Assembly (NCBI GenBank): GCA_016716505.1
Contig: JADJWF010000010.1
Location: forward strand, 1-33,105
DNA from: Verrucomicrobiota bacterium
Lineage (GTDB): Bacteria; Verrucomicrobiota; Verrucomicrobiia; Limisphaerales; J093
DNA: 33,105 nt
Direction of reading: 5' to 3'
Shown in pieces: positions 25,387-33,105 of this stretch. Both the position numbers and the translations under genes were made by a program. Positions within the stretch are counted from its first letter, which is position 1; every line of letters starts with the position of its first letter. The notes beneath the pieces are model-generated. The model worked only from the letters and a program-made list of their open reading frames with translations, ran no database searches and had not been told where the DNA came from.

Positions 25387-26262
25387 TCACTCCACCGCGC
25401 CGGCGGCCAACGAGCCTTCCGGCAGCGTCAACACCGGGCACGACGCGCTCCGTAACACCCGTTCGCTATGACTCCCGCGCAGGGCGTCCAGGAAGCCGTT
25501 CCGCCCGTCGGTGGACATCACGATGAGGTCGGACCGGTCCTTGGCGGCGGTGTCCACGATGCCGTGGATCACGTCGCCAGTCCGGTGAACGGTCGTCCAC
25601 TGCCAGCCCGGAACCTCGGGGCATTGCACGGCGGGCATCGTGCTGGCTTCGCCGACATGCAACAAGGTGAAGGTGCCGCTCGGACGCTCCAATCGTTTCA
25701 CCATCTGGACCGCCGCCGCGAGCGCCGGCTGCGGGCGGGGACTGGCGGCAATCGGAATGAGAATCCGCTCCAACGTGACCGCGCCATCGGCGGCGGACAC
25801 GAAGCCCGGGGTACCGCTCGGGAGGAAGAGGGTCATTTGGCCGCTCTTCCGGGCGAGGGGCTCCGAAACCGATTGCCGCAGCCAACTGGCCCGCCCCTCG
25901 TGGGCATGGGTGGCCAGCACAATGAGGTCCGCCGGATGCGATTCGAGATAGCGCAGCACCGAGCTTACCGGGCTCGATCCCTGGGCCACGGCCTTGCGAA
26001 CCTCGATGCCCAGCGCGGGAACGGCGGACTTGGGACTGCCCGGAGCAATGAGTCCCCAGCGCTCCAGCGTCTCGCGCACGCCGGGAAAGTCGGTCCAATC
26101 CGGCGCCGCGCCGGGCGACACATGGAGCACGGTGAGCTTGGACCTGGCCACGAGGGCGGATTTCAGCGCGTGGTGGAAGGCCACCACGCTCCCGGCGGAG
26201 AAATCCGAGGGATGCAGGATGCTGTCCACGACCGGGGACGGGGGCTCGGGATTCTGACTCAT
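25387..26262 (-). CDS. Universal stress protein, tandem UspA domains
   Basis: A 291-residue cytoplasmic protein with two UspA folds. Domain 1 is about residues 12-150 (SILHPSDFSAGSVVAFHHAL, KLTVLHVSPG, PADLIVLATHAHEG) and domain 2 about 165-285 (LERILIPIAASPRPQPALAA, FTLLHVGEAS). The second ends in DLIVMSTDGRNG, LRGSHSERVLRSASCPVLTL, which matches the GxxG...GS nucleotide-binding pattern. The first domain lacks a clear G-2X-G-9X-G(S/T) signature, so only one ATP site may be active. Such proteins support survival during starvation and oxygen or energy stress. It is preceded by the PPK2 gene with a gap of about 50 bases. Confidence 0.9.
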   Translation of the reverse strand: MSQNPEPPSPVVDSILHPSDFSAGSVVAFHHALKSALVARSKLTVLHVSPGAAPDWTDFPGVRETLERWGLIAPGSPKSAVPALGIEVRKAVAQGSSPVSSVLRYLESHPADLIVLATHAHEGRASWLRQSVSEPLARKSGQMTLFLPSGTPGFVSAADGAVTLERILIPIAASPRPQPALAAAVQMVKRLERPSGTFTLLHVGEASTMPAVQCPEVPGWQWTTVHRTGDVIHGIVDTAAKDRSDLIVMSTDGRNGFLDALRGSHSERVLRSASCPVLTLPEGSLAAGAVE

Positions 26263-26314
26263 AACGGAACGGGATTGGTCTGAATGGGAGGTGACAGACG
26301 GTACGGCCAGCGGA

Positions 26315-27124
26315 TCAGAACTTCTCGGCCACGAACTTCCGGCCCTTGAGCGACGCCTGGTCGTCGTAGGCGTCTTTCATTGAGCGGTCCGGCAGTTTCA
26401 CCTTGTCGCGCGGGACCTTCTTGTAGGGGATGAGTTCCAGGATGTGGCGGATGCAATTCAGCCGGGCGCGCTTCTTGTCGTCGGACGGCAGGATGTACCA
26501 GGGCGCGTGCTTGGAATCGGTGGCCTTGAGCATCAGGTCGCGGGCGCGCGAGTACTCGAACCACTTGGAGCGCGAAGGCAGGTCCATCGGGCTGAGTTTC
26601 CACTGGCGCACCGGGTCGGTGATGCGTTTCTCGAACCGGCGCTTCTGCTCCGCGTCGCTGACCTCCAGCCATAGTTTGATGAGAAGGATGCCGCTATCCA
26701 CAATGAATCGCTCGACCTCCGGGCAACGTTTGAGGAACAGCCGGTGCTGCTCCTCGGTGCAAAAACCCATCACCTGCTCGACGCCGGCGCGGTTGTACCA
26801 ACTGCGGTCGAAGACGACCACCTCGCCCGCGGACGGGAAATGCGCCACGTAGCGCTGGATGTACATCTGGGTCTTCTCACGATCCGACGGCGCCGGCAGC
26901 GCGACCACCCGGAACACGCGGGGGCTGACCCGCTCAGTCAAGGCGCGGATGGTGCCACCCTTGCCCGCACCGTCGCGCCCCTCGAAGACGATCATCACGC
27001 GCAGGCCCTTGTGCTTCACCCACTCCTGCAGGTGGCACAACTCGGCCTGGAGCTTGCGCAACTCCTTTTCGTATTTCTTGGTCTTCAGTTTCTCAGGCGC
27101 GACTGACTTGGGTTGTTTGCTCAT
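26315..27124 (-). CDS. ppk2: Polyphosphate kinase 2
   Basis: A 269-residue enzyme that transfers phosphate between polyphosphate and nucleoside di- or monophosphates (the class cannot be fixed here; the single domain and length fit the one-domain class). Seen: a helical N-terminus (LRKLQAELCHLQEWVKHKGL), Walker A EGRDGAGKGGTIRALTE (48-64), the VVALPAPSDREK segment, Walker B EVVVFDRSWYNRAGVE (101-116) and the lid RITDPVRQWKLSPMD. KWFEYSRARDLMLKATD and WYILPSDDKKRARLNCIRH follow, all typical of PPK2. All key residues seem present. It lies 33 bases downstream of the Lys-rich gene and 50 bases ahead of the stress protein, so the three may be one unit for energy stress. tgaaagct precedes the start. 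Confidence 0.93.
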   Translation of the reverse strand: MSKQPKSVAPEKLKTKKYEKELRKLQAELCHLQEWVKHKGLRVMIVFEGRDGAGKGGTIRALTERVSPRVFRVVALPAPSDREKTQMYIQRYVAHFPSAGEVVVFDRSWYNRAGVEQVMGFCTEEQHRLFLKRCPEVERFIVDSGILLIKLWLEVSDAEQKRRFEKRITDPVRQWKLSPMDLPSRSKWFEYSRARDLMLKATDSKHAPWYILPSDDKKRARLNCIRHILELIPYKKVPRDKVKLPDRSMKDAYDDQASLKGRKFVAEKF

Positions 27125-27157
27125 AGCTTTCAGGTGTGGTGGTGGTGGTGAAGAGTG

Positions 27158-27586
27158 TCAATCGTGGCCGACGGGCGAAGCAGGGTCTTCCGAAGGTGTC
27201 GCCGACGTAACTTGCCCCAGGGTCCCGGGCCTGGAAGTCGGGGCGGCGGGACGCCGCCCGCGCTCGCGAAGTGGCGCGGTTGGCTGCTTGGCGGCCGGCT
27301 TGGACTTGGCCGCTTTCCGGACCGGCGCCCGGGCGGATGTCCTGGCGAGTTTCGCCTCGGCCTTGGCCAGGGCTTTCCGGGCTGCCGCCAGATCCGCTTT
27401 CGCCTGTTTGGCCAGCTTCCTGGCGCGACCGGCGGCGAGCTTGGCTTCCTTGCGTCGCCGCTTGGCCGCCCGCGCCTTCTCCCGGGCATCTTCCCACAGT
27501 TTCTCGGCCACGGCCACGCGGGCACGGATCGTTTGAACGAGGGCGGACAGATTTCGCGAATCGGCTTTGGACTTTGATGTCTTCAT
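27158..27586 (-). CDS. Lys/Ala/Arg-rich histone H1-like protein
   Basis: The ATG at 27586 (MKTSKSKADSRNLSALV) is preferred over the one seven codons upstream. The 142-residue product has a helical middle, ARVAVAEKLWEDAREKARA, then KRRRKEAKLAAGRARKLAKQ and KADLAAARKALAKAEAKLAR, a likely coiled coil. The tail reads TSARAPVRKAAKSKPAAKQP and is rich in Lys, Pro and Ala, like the C-terminus of H1-type nucleoid proteins. There is no signal peptide or metal site, so it is probably a nucleic-acid or polyanion-binding protein. Its position directly upstream of ppk2 is notable. The codon pattern on the shadow frames does not favour any alternative gene. The C-terminal 30 residues are acidic and low in structure. 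Confidence 0.62.
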   Translation of the reverse strand: MKTSKSKADSRNLSALVQTIRARVAVAEKLWEDAREKARAAKRRRKEAKLAAGRARKLAKQAKADLAAARKALAKAEAKLARTSARAPVRKAAKSKPAAKQPTAPLRERGRRPAAPTSRPGTLGQVTSATPSEDPASPVGHD

Positions 27587-27619
27587 CGCTGCATGGATCA
27601 CGGGCATGTTAGCCGGTCG

Positions 27620-29275
27620 CTATTCCTGGGCGAGGATGGTTTCATTCTGCCACCCACCGCCGAGCGAGCGATAGAGGGAGACGACGCTCAACAATTCGCT
27701 CAACCGGGCCTGAGCCAGGTTCAGTTCGGCGGTGAAAAGCTCCTGCTCGTTGTAGAGCACTTCGAGGTAGCTGGTGACGCCGCCGTCGTAGCGGATGTTG
27801 GCCATCCGGGTGGCGTCGCGGTTGGCCTGGGTGCGCTCTTCCTGCCGCGCGCGATACTCGCGGGTGCGCTGGTACGCAATGAGACTGTCCGAGACCTCGC
27901 GGAACGAGTTCTGCACCGTCTGCTGATACTGGGCCACGATCTCCGCAAAGCGGGCCTGGGCGAGTTTCAGGTTCCCGCGCAGGGCGCCGCCGGTGAACAG
28001 CGGCAGCGAAACCGCGGGGCCGAACTGCCAGGCCTGAGACGCGCCGGTGAACAAGTCCGAAAGCGCCACCGACTGCACCCCGTAAAACCCGGTCAGCGTC
28101 ACTTTCGGAAAGAACGCCGCCTTCGCCTGGCCGATGTCCGCGTTGACGGCGACGAGGCGCTGCTCCGCCGCGCGGATGTCCGGCCGGCGCTCCAGCAGGT
28201 CGGACGGCAATCCGGGCGGCACGGTGACTTCCAGTTGCTGCCGCAAAAAGCCTTCGCCGCGCTGAGGGGAGCCGGGGTTGCGGCCGAGCAGGATGTTCAA
28301 CTCGTTCTCCTGTTGCTCGATACGGCGATGGGTGTCCGCGATGGACGCTTCCGCGGTGGAAACCAGGATTTGCGCCTGATAGACGTCCTGCATCGAGGCG
28401 ACGCCGCCTTCCTCGCGGGCTTGGGTCAAGGCCAGGGAATTCGTCCGCACGCTGTAGGTGCGTTGGGCGATTTCCAACTCGTGGTCCAGTTTCAGCAGGC
28501 CGAGGTAGGCGGTAGCCACCTGGGCCACCAGGGTTTGCCGGACGGTCTGCTGCGCCGCTTCGGTGGCGAACAACTGCGCGCGCGCGGCCTCGTTCGCCCG
28601 GCGGATGCGGCCCCACAGGTCCACCTCGTATGACGCCATGGTGCCATAGACGCTGCCGTAGTCGCGCTGGGGATCGGTCCCCTCCGGGACGCCGGAGGGA
28701 CCATTCTCGGAAGTGCGGGTGGTGTTCCAATCCGCCCCGGCGCCCACGGTGGGCAGGAACTGCGAACGGGTCACCCGGGCGACTGCCTCGGCCTGCAGGA
28801 CGCGGGCGGCGGCGATCTTGATATCCCAACTGTTGGTGAGCGCCTCCGTGATGTAGGCCTGGAGTTGCGGATCATTCATGACCTGCCACCAGCCCAGGTT
28901 GGCCAGCGAGTTCGTGGCGGACAGGTCGGTGGTGTCCGTCGCCGAGCCGCGGAACGCGGCCGGCGTGTCCAAGGCCGGGCGTTCGTAGTTCGGGCCGACG
29001 GCACAGCCGGCGATCAGCGCGAGCGCGAGCAGCGAAGCGAGGGTCGCCGCTCCGGAAGGACCATGTCCAAAAACCGAGGCGCGAAGGAGGTCCGAAAGGC
29101 GAAAGCCGAGCGGGCGTCCGCGACTTAGCGCGCGCCGGACGTGGCCAAAGGGCAAGCCCCAACGGGGCTTTATCCCCCCAGGTTGCCAGCTCCGCGACGA
29201 CACACTGGGTTGCGGCGGGGGCCGTCCCCGGGTCCGAGCCCGGCTTCGGCTTTGGTGGATTGGACCGGATTTCAT
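27620..29275 (-). CDS. Outer-membrane factor lipoprotein of RND efflux (NodT/OprM family)
   Basis: TolC-like channel subunit of a tripartite pump. The lipoprotein signal ASLLALALIAGC (Cys codon near 29005) is followed by AVGPNYERPALDTPAAF, WWQVMNDPQLQAYITEALTN, IKIAAARVLQAEAVARV and ASYEVDLWGRIRRANEAARA. The family hallmark GLPSDLLERRPDIRAAEQRL, SLPLFTGGALRGNLKLAQAR and YRSLGGGWQ come later. Mature length of about 460 residues is normal. The start is uncertain: the ATG at 29275 overlaps the RND stop but gives a 77-residue leader that includes a palindrome (29154-29170) and arginine-rich sequence. An ATG at 29064 with one indel would give a normal signal peptide. Because the RND gene is frameshifted, one uninterrupted frame fuses both genes; this is an artefact. 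Confidence 0.88.
   Translation of the reverse strand: MKSGPIHQSRSRARTRGRPPPQPSVSSRSWQPGGIKPRWGLPFGHVRRALSRGRPLGFRLSDLLRASVFGHGPSGAATLASLLALALIAGCAVGPNYERPALDTPAAFRGSATDTTDLSATNSLANLGWWQVMNDPQLQAYITEALTNSWDIKIAAARVLQAEAVARVTRSQFLPTVGAGADWNTTRTSENGPSGVPEGTDPQRDYGSVYGTMASYEVDLWGRIRRANEAARAQLFATEAAQQTVRQTLVAQVATAYLGLLKLDHELEIAQRTYSVRTNSLALTQAREEGGVASMQDVYQAQILVSTAEASIADTHRRIEQQENELNILLGRNPGSPQRGEGFLRQQLEVTVPPGLPSDLLERRPDIRAAEQRLVAVNADIGQAKAAFFPKVTLTGFYGVQSVALSDLFTGASQAWQFGPAVSLPLFTGGALRGNLKLAQARFAEIVAQYQQTVQNSFREVSDSLIAYQRTREYRARQEERTQANRDATRMANIRYDGGVTSYLEVLYNEQELFTAELNLAQARLSELLSVVSLYRSLGGGWQNETILAQE
29154..29170. repeat. Palindrome aagcccc-aac-ggggctt
   Basis: A perfect seven-base stem resembling the caacccc/ggggttg hairpins at 32665 and 32803. 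It lies between the RND stop and the OMF signal peptide, inside the extended leader of the OMF frame. A shared repeat family with the block at 32614-32889 is likely. Confidence 0.6.
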
Positions 29276-32200
29276 CAATGCGCTCCTTTCTCCGCCGCGG
29301 GCGCGGCATCGGCTTTCACCGGCACTGGCTTCTTCCCCCCGCGCTCGACGAGCTTTTGCACAAAGACATAGCAGACCGGGATGATGAACAGGCCGATGGC
29401 CGTGGAGATGGTCATGCCATACACCACGCCGGTGCCCAGGGTGCTGCGCGACGCGGCCCCGGAACCCGAGGCCAGCATCAGCGGCACACAGCCGAGAATG
29501 AAGGCGAAGGAGGTCATCAAGAATCGGTCGCAACCGGAGCTTCGAGCCAGTGACAGCCGCCTCGAGAATATCCACGCCCTCCTCGCGTTTCATCTTGGCG
29601 AACTCGACGATGAGAATGGCGTTCTTGGCCGCCAATCCGATGAGCATCACCAGGCCGATCTGGGCATAGACGTTCAGGTCGAAGCCGCGGACCAACATGC
29701 CGATCATCGTGCCCAGGACGACGGTCGGCGTGGCGAGCAGCACCGCGAACGGAAGTCCCCAACTCTCGTATTGCGCCGCGAGGAGCAGGAAGACAAACAG
29801 GACCGCCATGCCGAAAATGATCGACGCCTGGCCCTCGGATTTCTTCTCCTGAAGTGTCAGGCCGGACCATTCGTAGCCGACTTCGCTGGGCATGGTCTTC
29901 ATGACCTCCTCAATGGCCTTAATTGCCTGGCCGGAACTGTAGCCGGGTGCCGGCGCGCCAATCATCTCCGCGGCGTTGAAGAGGTTGAAGCGGGTGACGA
30001 AGTTTGGGCCGGACATCTTGCTGACCGTCACTAGTGTGCTTAACGGCACCATGCCGCCACTGCTGTTTCGGACGTAGAACTGGCCGATGTCATCCGGCTT
30101 GTCCGTGAATTCCGGTTCCGCCTGGAGGAACACTTTGAATACGCGGCCGAACCGGACGAAGTCGTTGACGTAGAGGCCGCTCAAGTAGGTCTGTAGTGTC
30201 GCGAAGATGCTGTCCACGGTCACACCCAGCGTCCGCGCTTTCTCGCGATCGAGTTCGACCTTTACCTGCGGGGTCGCCGGATTGAAGGCGGTGCTGATGC
30301 GGCCAATCTCCGGTCGTTTGGCGGCCGCCTCGGTGAGTTGCTTCACGTAGCCCGCCAGGTGCTCGATGCTGCCGCCGGAGCGATCCTGCAACTGCAGGGT
30401 GAAACCGGACACGTTGCCGTAACCCGGCAGCGGCGGCGGGCCAAACCCGAAGATGCGCGCGCCGGGGATGCCATAGAACTTCCTGTTCCATTCGCGGACA
30501 ATGGCGCTGGCGTGCAACTCCGGCGATTTGCGTTCCGCCCAATCATCGAGCCCGACGAACATGACCGCGGCGTTGGGAACGTTGAGGCTGTTGAGAATGT
30601 TGTAGCCGGCCAGACTGACGGCGGAGCGCACCCCGGGCGTGCCCAGCGCGATTCTCTCCGCCTGCTTGAGCACCTCGTCAGTCCGCTGGAGCGACGCCCC
30701 TTCGGGCAATTCCACCGCGACGAAGAGGTAGCCCTTGTCTTCGTCGGGAATGAAACCGCCCGGGATGAATTTTCCGAGCAGCCATATGCCCACCACCACC
30801 GCCACCAGCAACAGCATCGAGCGCGTGGCCTTGCGGGCCAGTCCGCCCACCACGTTCCCGTAACTGTGGCTCAGCCAGTCGAAGAACCGGTTGAATAACT
30901 TGAAGAACGCTGCAATCGGGCCGCGTCCCGGCGTCGGTTTCTTGAGCATCATGGCGCACAATGCCGGGCTGAGCGTCAGCGCGTTGATGACCGAGAAGAT
31001 CACCGCCACGGCAATGGTGAGGGCGAACTGGCTGTAGAGTTGGCCAGTCACCCCGCCCATGAACGCGACGGGAACGAACACGGCGCAGAGCACCAGGCCG
31101 ATGGCCACCACCGGTCCGGAAACCTCCTTCATCGCCACCTTCGTGGCTTCCACCGGTTCCATGCCGTGCTCGATGTGGTGCATCACCGCCTCGACCACCA
31201 CGATGGCGTCGTCCACCACGATGCCGATGGCCAGCACCAGACCGAACATGGTGAGCACGTTCACGCTGAAACCCAGCACCGGAAACAGGATGAACGCCCC
31301 GAGCAGCGAGACGGGCACCGTGGCCATCGGGATGATCGTGGCGCGGAAGCTTTGCAGGAAGACATACACCACGATGAGCACCACAGGATCACCGCCTCGA
31401 ACAGCGTATGCACGATCTCCTCCATCGAGGCCTCGATCGGCAGCGTGGAATCCAGCGCGATGTCGTACGCCATGTCCGGAGGGAACTGCGCCTTGGCGGC
31501 CTCGAGAATCTTCTTCACGTTGTCTGCGGTCTCGATGGCGTTGGCGCCCGGCGCGAGGAAGACGCCAATGGCGCCGCCGCGGGCGTCCTGTTCAGCCGCC
31601 CGCGCAGGTCGTAGGTTTGCGCGCCCAACTCCACCCGGCCCACGTCCTTGATCTTCACCTGCGAACCATCGGGGTTGGAACGGATGATAATGTCCTCAAA
31701 CTCCTGTGGATCCTTGAGCAGGCCGAGGGCGCGGACGTTGTATTGCATCTCCTGGCCCGGCGGCGCGGGTTCGGCGCCGATCCGGCCGGCGGGCGACTGA
31801 GCGTTTTGCTCCTTGATGGCATTCGAGATGTCCTGCGGGCGTGATGCCCAGGAAGGCCAGTTTGTCGGGTCGCAACCAGACGCGCATCGAGTAATCCTGG
31901 GCGGCAAAATTCTGCACCGAACCCACGCCCTTCACGCGCTTGATGGCGTCCACCAGGTTGATGTCCAAATAGTTCCCCAGAAAGACCGAGTCGTAGGTTC
32001 CTTTGGGTGACGAAAGACCGATGGCCAGCAGGATGTCCGGACTGGAGCGGTCCACCACCACACCCTCGCGTTTGACCGCGTCCGGCAACTGCGCTTCCGC
32101 CTGGCCGACGCGGTTCTGCGTGTTCACCTGCATGATGTCCACGTCCGTGCCCACGTCGAAATAAACGTTCAGCGTCATCTTGCCGTCGTTGGCGTTGAAG

Positions 32201-32438
32201 GACTGGAGGTAGAGCAGTTTGTCCACGCCGTTGACCTTGGACTCGATGGGCGTGGCGACGGACTCCATGACCGCCTCCGCGGCGGCGCCACGATAGGTCG
32301 TGGTGACCTGGATCATCGTGGGGCTGACCGGTGGGTATTCGGCGATGGGGAGCCGCTGAGCGTGATCAACCCCACGATCACCGTCAGGATGGCGATGACC
32401 ATCGCAACGATGGGGCGGCGAATGAAGAAGTCAGCCAT
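29275..32438 (-). CDS. RND multidrug efflux permease (HAE1 family), frameshifted
   Basis: The proton-driven inner-membrane pump of the AcrB type. The ATG at 32438 opens ADFFIRRPIVAMVIAILTVI. After a change near 32353 it reads LPIAEYPPVSPTMIQVTTTY, YRGAAAEAVMESVATPIESK, NVYFDVGTDVDIMQVNTQNR, and then MEEIVHTLFEAVIL. LVVLIVVYVFLQSFRATIIP, FGLVLAIGIVVDDAIVVVEA (TM4 with the paired aspartates), GLVLCAVFVPVAFMGGVTG, GFGPPPLPGYGNVSGF, LIGLAAKNAILIVEFAKM, MTSFAFILGCVPLMLASG and YGMTISTAIGLFIIPVCYVF follow. At least five frame changes (about 32353, 31840, 31590, 31390, 29520) are needed, but no block is missing. The total of about 1050 residues is standard. Its stop overlaps the OMF start. No adaptor gene is seen upstream within the window. 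Confidence 0.9.
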
Positions 32439-32613
32439 AGCAGTTCAGTTCGAGCTTTGGATTGGGCGTTCACGGAGCGAGCCGGGGCGGCCAGTTGGTA
32501 AAAACGATATGCAAGCAAAGCGCGCCGCCAATCCGATTCGGAATGAGTGATGGGTAGTTCGGGGATGCCGGACAATCGGGGCCGGTGAATTCCACAGGAA
32601 TTCAGTCCTCCAG

Positions 32614-32889
32614 CCCAGGGTTGGCGCTCGGCGCCTACCCTGGGAGCCCGGCCAGCAAGATCGCCAACCCCAACGGGGTTGTGGCTGGGACACTGCGCTC
32701 TGAGATTGTGGACGCGCCGGCGACCGCGCATGTCGGCGCGCAATTGTCGCCCCGGTGGTGCGACAACGGGCGGAGGTTCTGACCAGGCCTGAATGCGGGA
32801 CTCAACCCCGTTGGGGTTGTGCCCTCGGCGGCACGACCCAGGGTAGCCTGCGGCAACCCTGGGCTTTGCGACATAACGCCGTTGGCGTT
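32614..32889. repeat. Mosaic of six perfect hairpins in mirrored order
   Basis: Hairpins in order: A cccaggg/ccctggg (32614-32644), B caacccc-aac-ggggttg (32665-32681), H ttgtcgc/gcgacaa (32744-32766), B again (32803-32819), A again (32837-32863) and C aacgcc-gtt-ggcgtt (32875-32889). The order A-B-H-B-A is symmetric around H, so the block may be a composite element or two copies in opposite orientation. Confidence 0.85.
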
Positions 32890-33029
32890 TGACGCTCAGT
32901 GATCCCTTGGATATCCCCAAAGAATTCGAATGTAACAAACGATTGTGGCTCCAGGACAAAAGTCTCACCAGTGGTGAGACCTTTCGGTGCATCCCGAGGT
33001 TGGCGGTTAGGAGTGGGAGGATTCGCCGC

Positions 33030-33086
33030 GTGAGGGCACGCGGCCTACAAAGTTGGTGGCCGAGGCCTGTAGGCCGGTGCCCTCAC
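33030..33086. repeat. Degenerate copy of the module-2 palindromic repeat
   Basis: gtgagggcac and gtgccctcac form a ten-base outer stem, and ggcctac/gtaggcc an inner one, as in module 2 at 1185-1747. The rest has drifted. The copy ends near the window edge and is the only module-2 copy outside the block at 1 kb. Confidence 0.8.
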
Positions 33087-33105
33087 CGGGGCGGTACCGC
33101 GCCGA

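Larger units (their letters stand above)
32439..33105. other. Non-coding region upstream of the RND gene, full of palindromes
   Basis: No gene is supported. The frames across it are short, overlap the palindromes and match no family. It should contain the promoter of the RND/OMF unit unless that unit starts with an adaptor gene outside the window. Details of the palindromes are given in separate entries. Confidence 0.6.

Noticed and set aside
27130..27157. TTGACA-like -35 box before ppk2 on the minus strand
   Set aside because: It overlaps the stop codon of the upstream gene, and no credible -10 box follows in the short cac-repeat stretch.
27620..31384. A single 1254-residue protein fusing RND pump and outer-membrane factor
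   Set aside because: The pump's true C-terminus and stop (29275) are in another frame; the fusion arises from a frameshift near 29520.

Overview
The window looks like a piece of a GC-rich, Gram-negative soil or freshwater chromosome, most likely Verrucomicrobiota (perhaps the Pedosphaera/Limisphaerales side). This rests on the outer-membrane proteins and lipoproteins, on the DUF3300/DUF2950, GH63 and AI-2E gene mix, and on families of nested palindromic repeats that I associate with that phylum. The taxonomic call is inference. Apart from one SGNH hydrolase, every supported gene lies on the minus strand.

Layout. Positions 1-646 hold the 5' part of a ceramidase-like gene cut by the window edge. 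Positions 647-1937 are non-coding and carry three tandem copies of a roughly 240-bp composite repeat. From 1938 to 12504 lie deoC, the SGNH hydrolase, a D-lactate dehydrogenase, a metallo-beta-lactamase/beta-CASP nuclease, a Na+/H+ antiporter, an outer-membrane protein, a VIT/CCC1-like membrane protein, a DUF2959 protein, a LOG-family hydrolase, two unknown exported proteins and a glycine-zipper protein. Nearly all genes in the first 12.5 kb carry frameshifts, and deoC and the dehydrogenase also lack internal blocks. The coordinates given span the whole gene as reconstructed by joining frames.

Positions 12671-27586 are clean. They hold an outer-membrane barrel, a two-TM K+ channel, a SulP anion transporter with STAS domain, an AI-2E family exporter, a GH13 and a GH63 glycosidase, a DUF2950 remnant, DUF2950, DUF3300, a small lipoprotein, a double VOC protein, a universal stress protein, PPK2 polyphosphate kinase and a Lys/Ala-rich histone H1-like protein. 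Gaps are short and several starts overlap or abut the preceding stop. Together these suggest a stress, ion and storage-carbon island, possibly transcribed in a few long units. Positions 27620-32438 encode an outer-membrane factor and an RND pump whose periplasmic adaptor is not in the window. Positions 32439-33105 are non-coding and again full of palindromes.

The most distinctive signal is the repeats. Several families unrelated in sequence share one architecture, an outer stem enclosing two to four perfect hairpins. One of them sits in frame inside the GH63 glucosidase and adds about 37 residues to the protein. The frameshifts concentrate at the two ends, so sequencing or assembly error is as likely as gene decay there.
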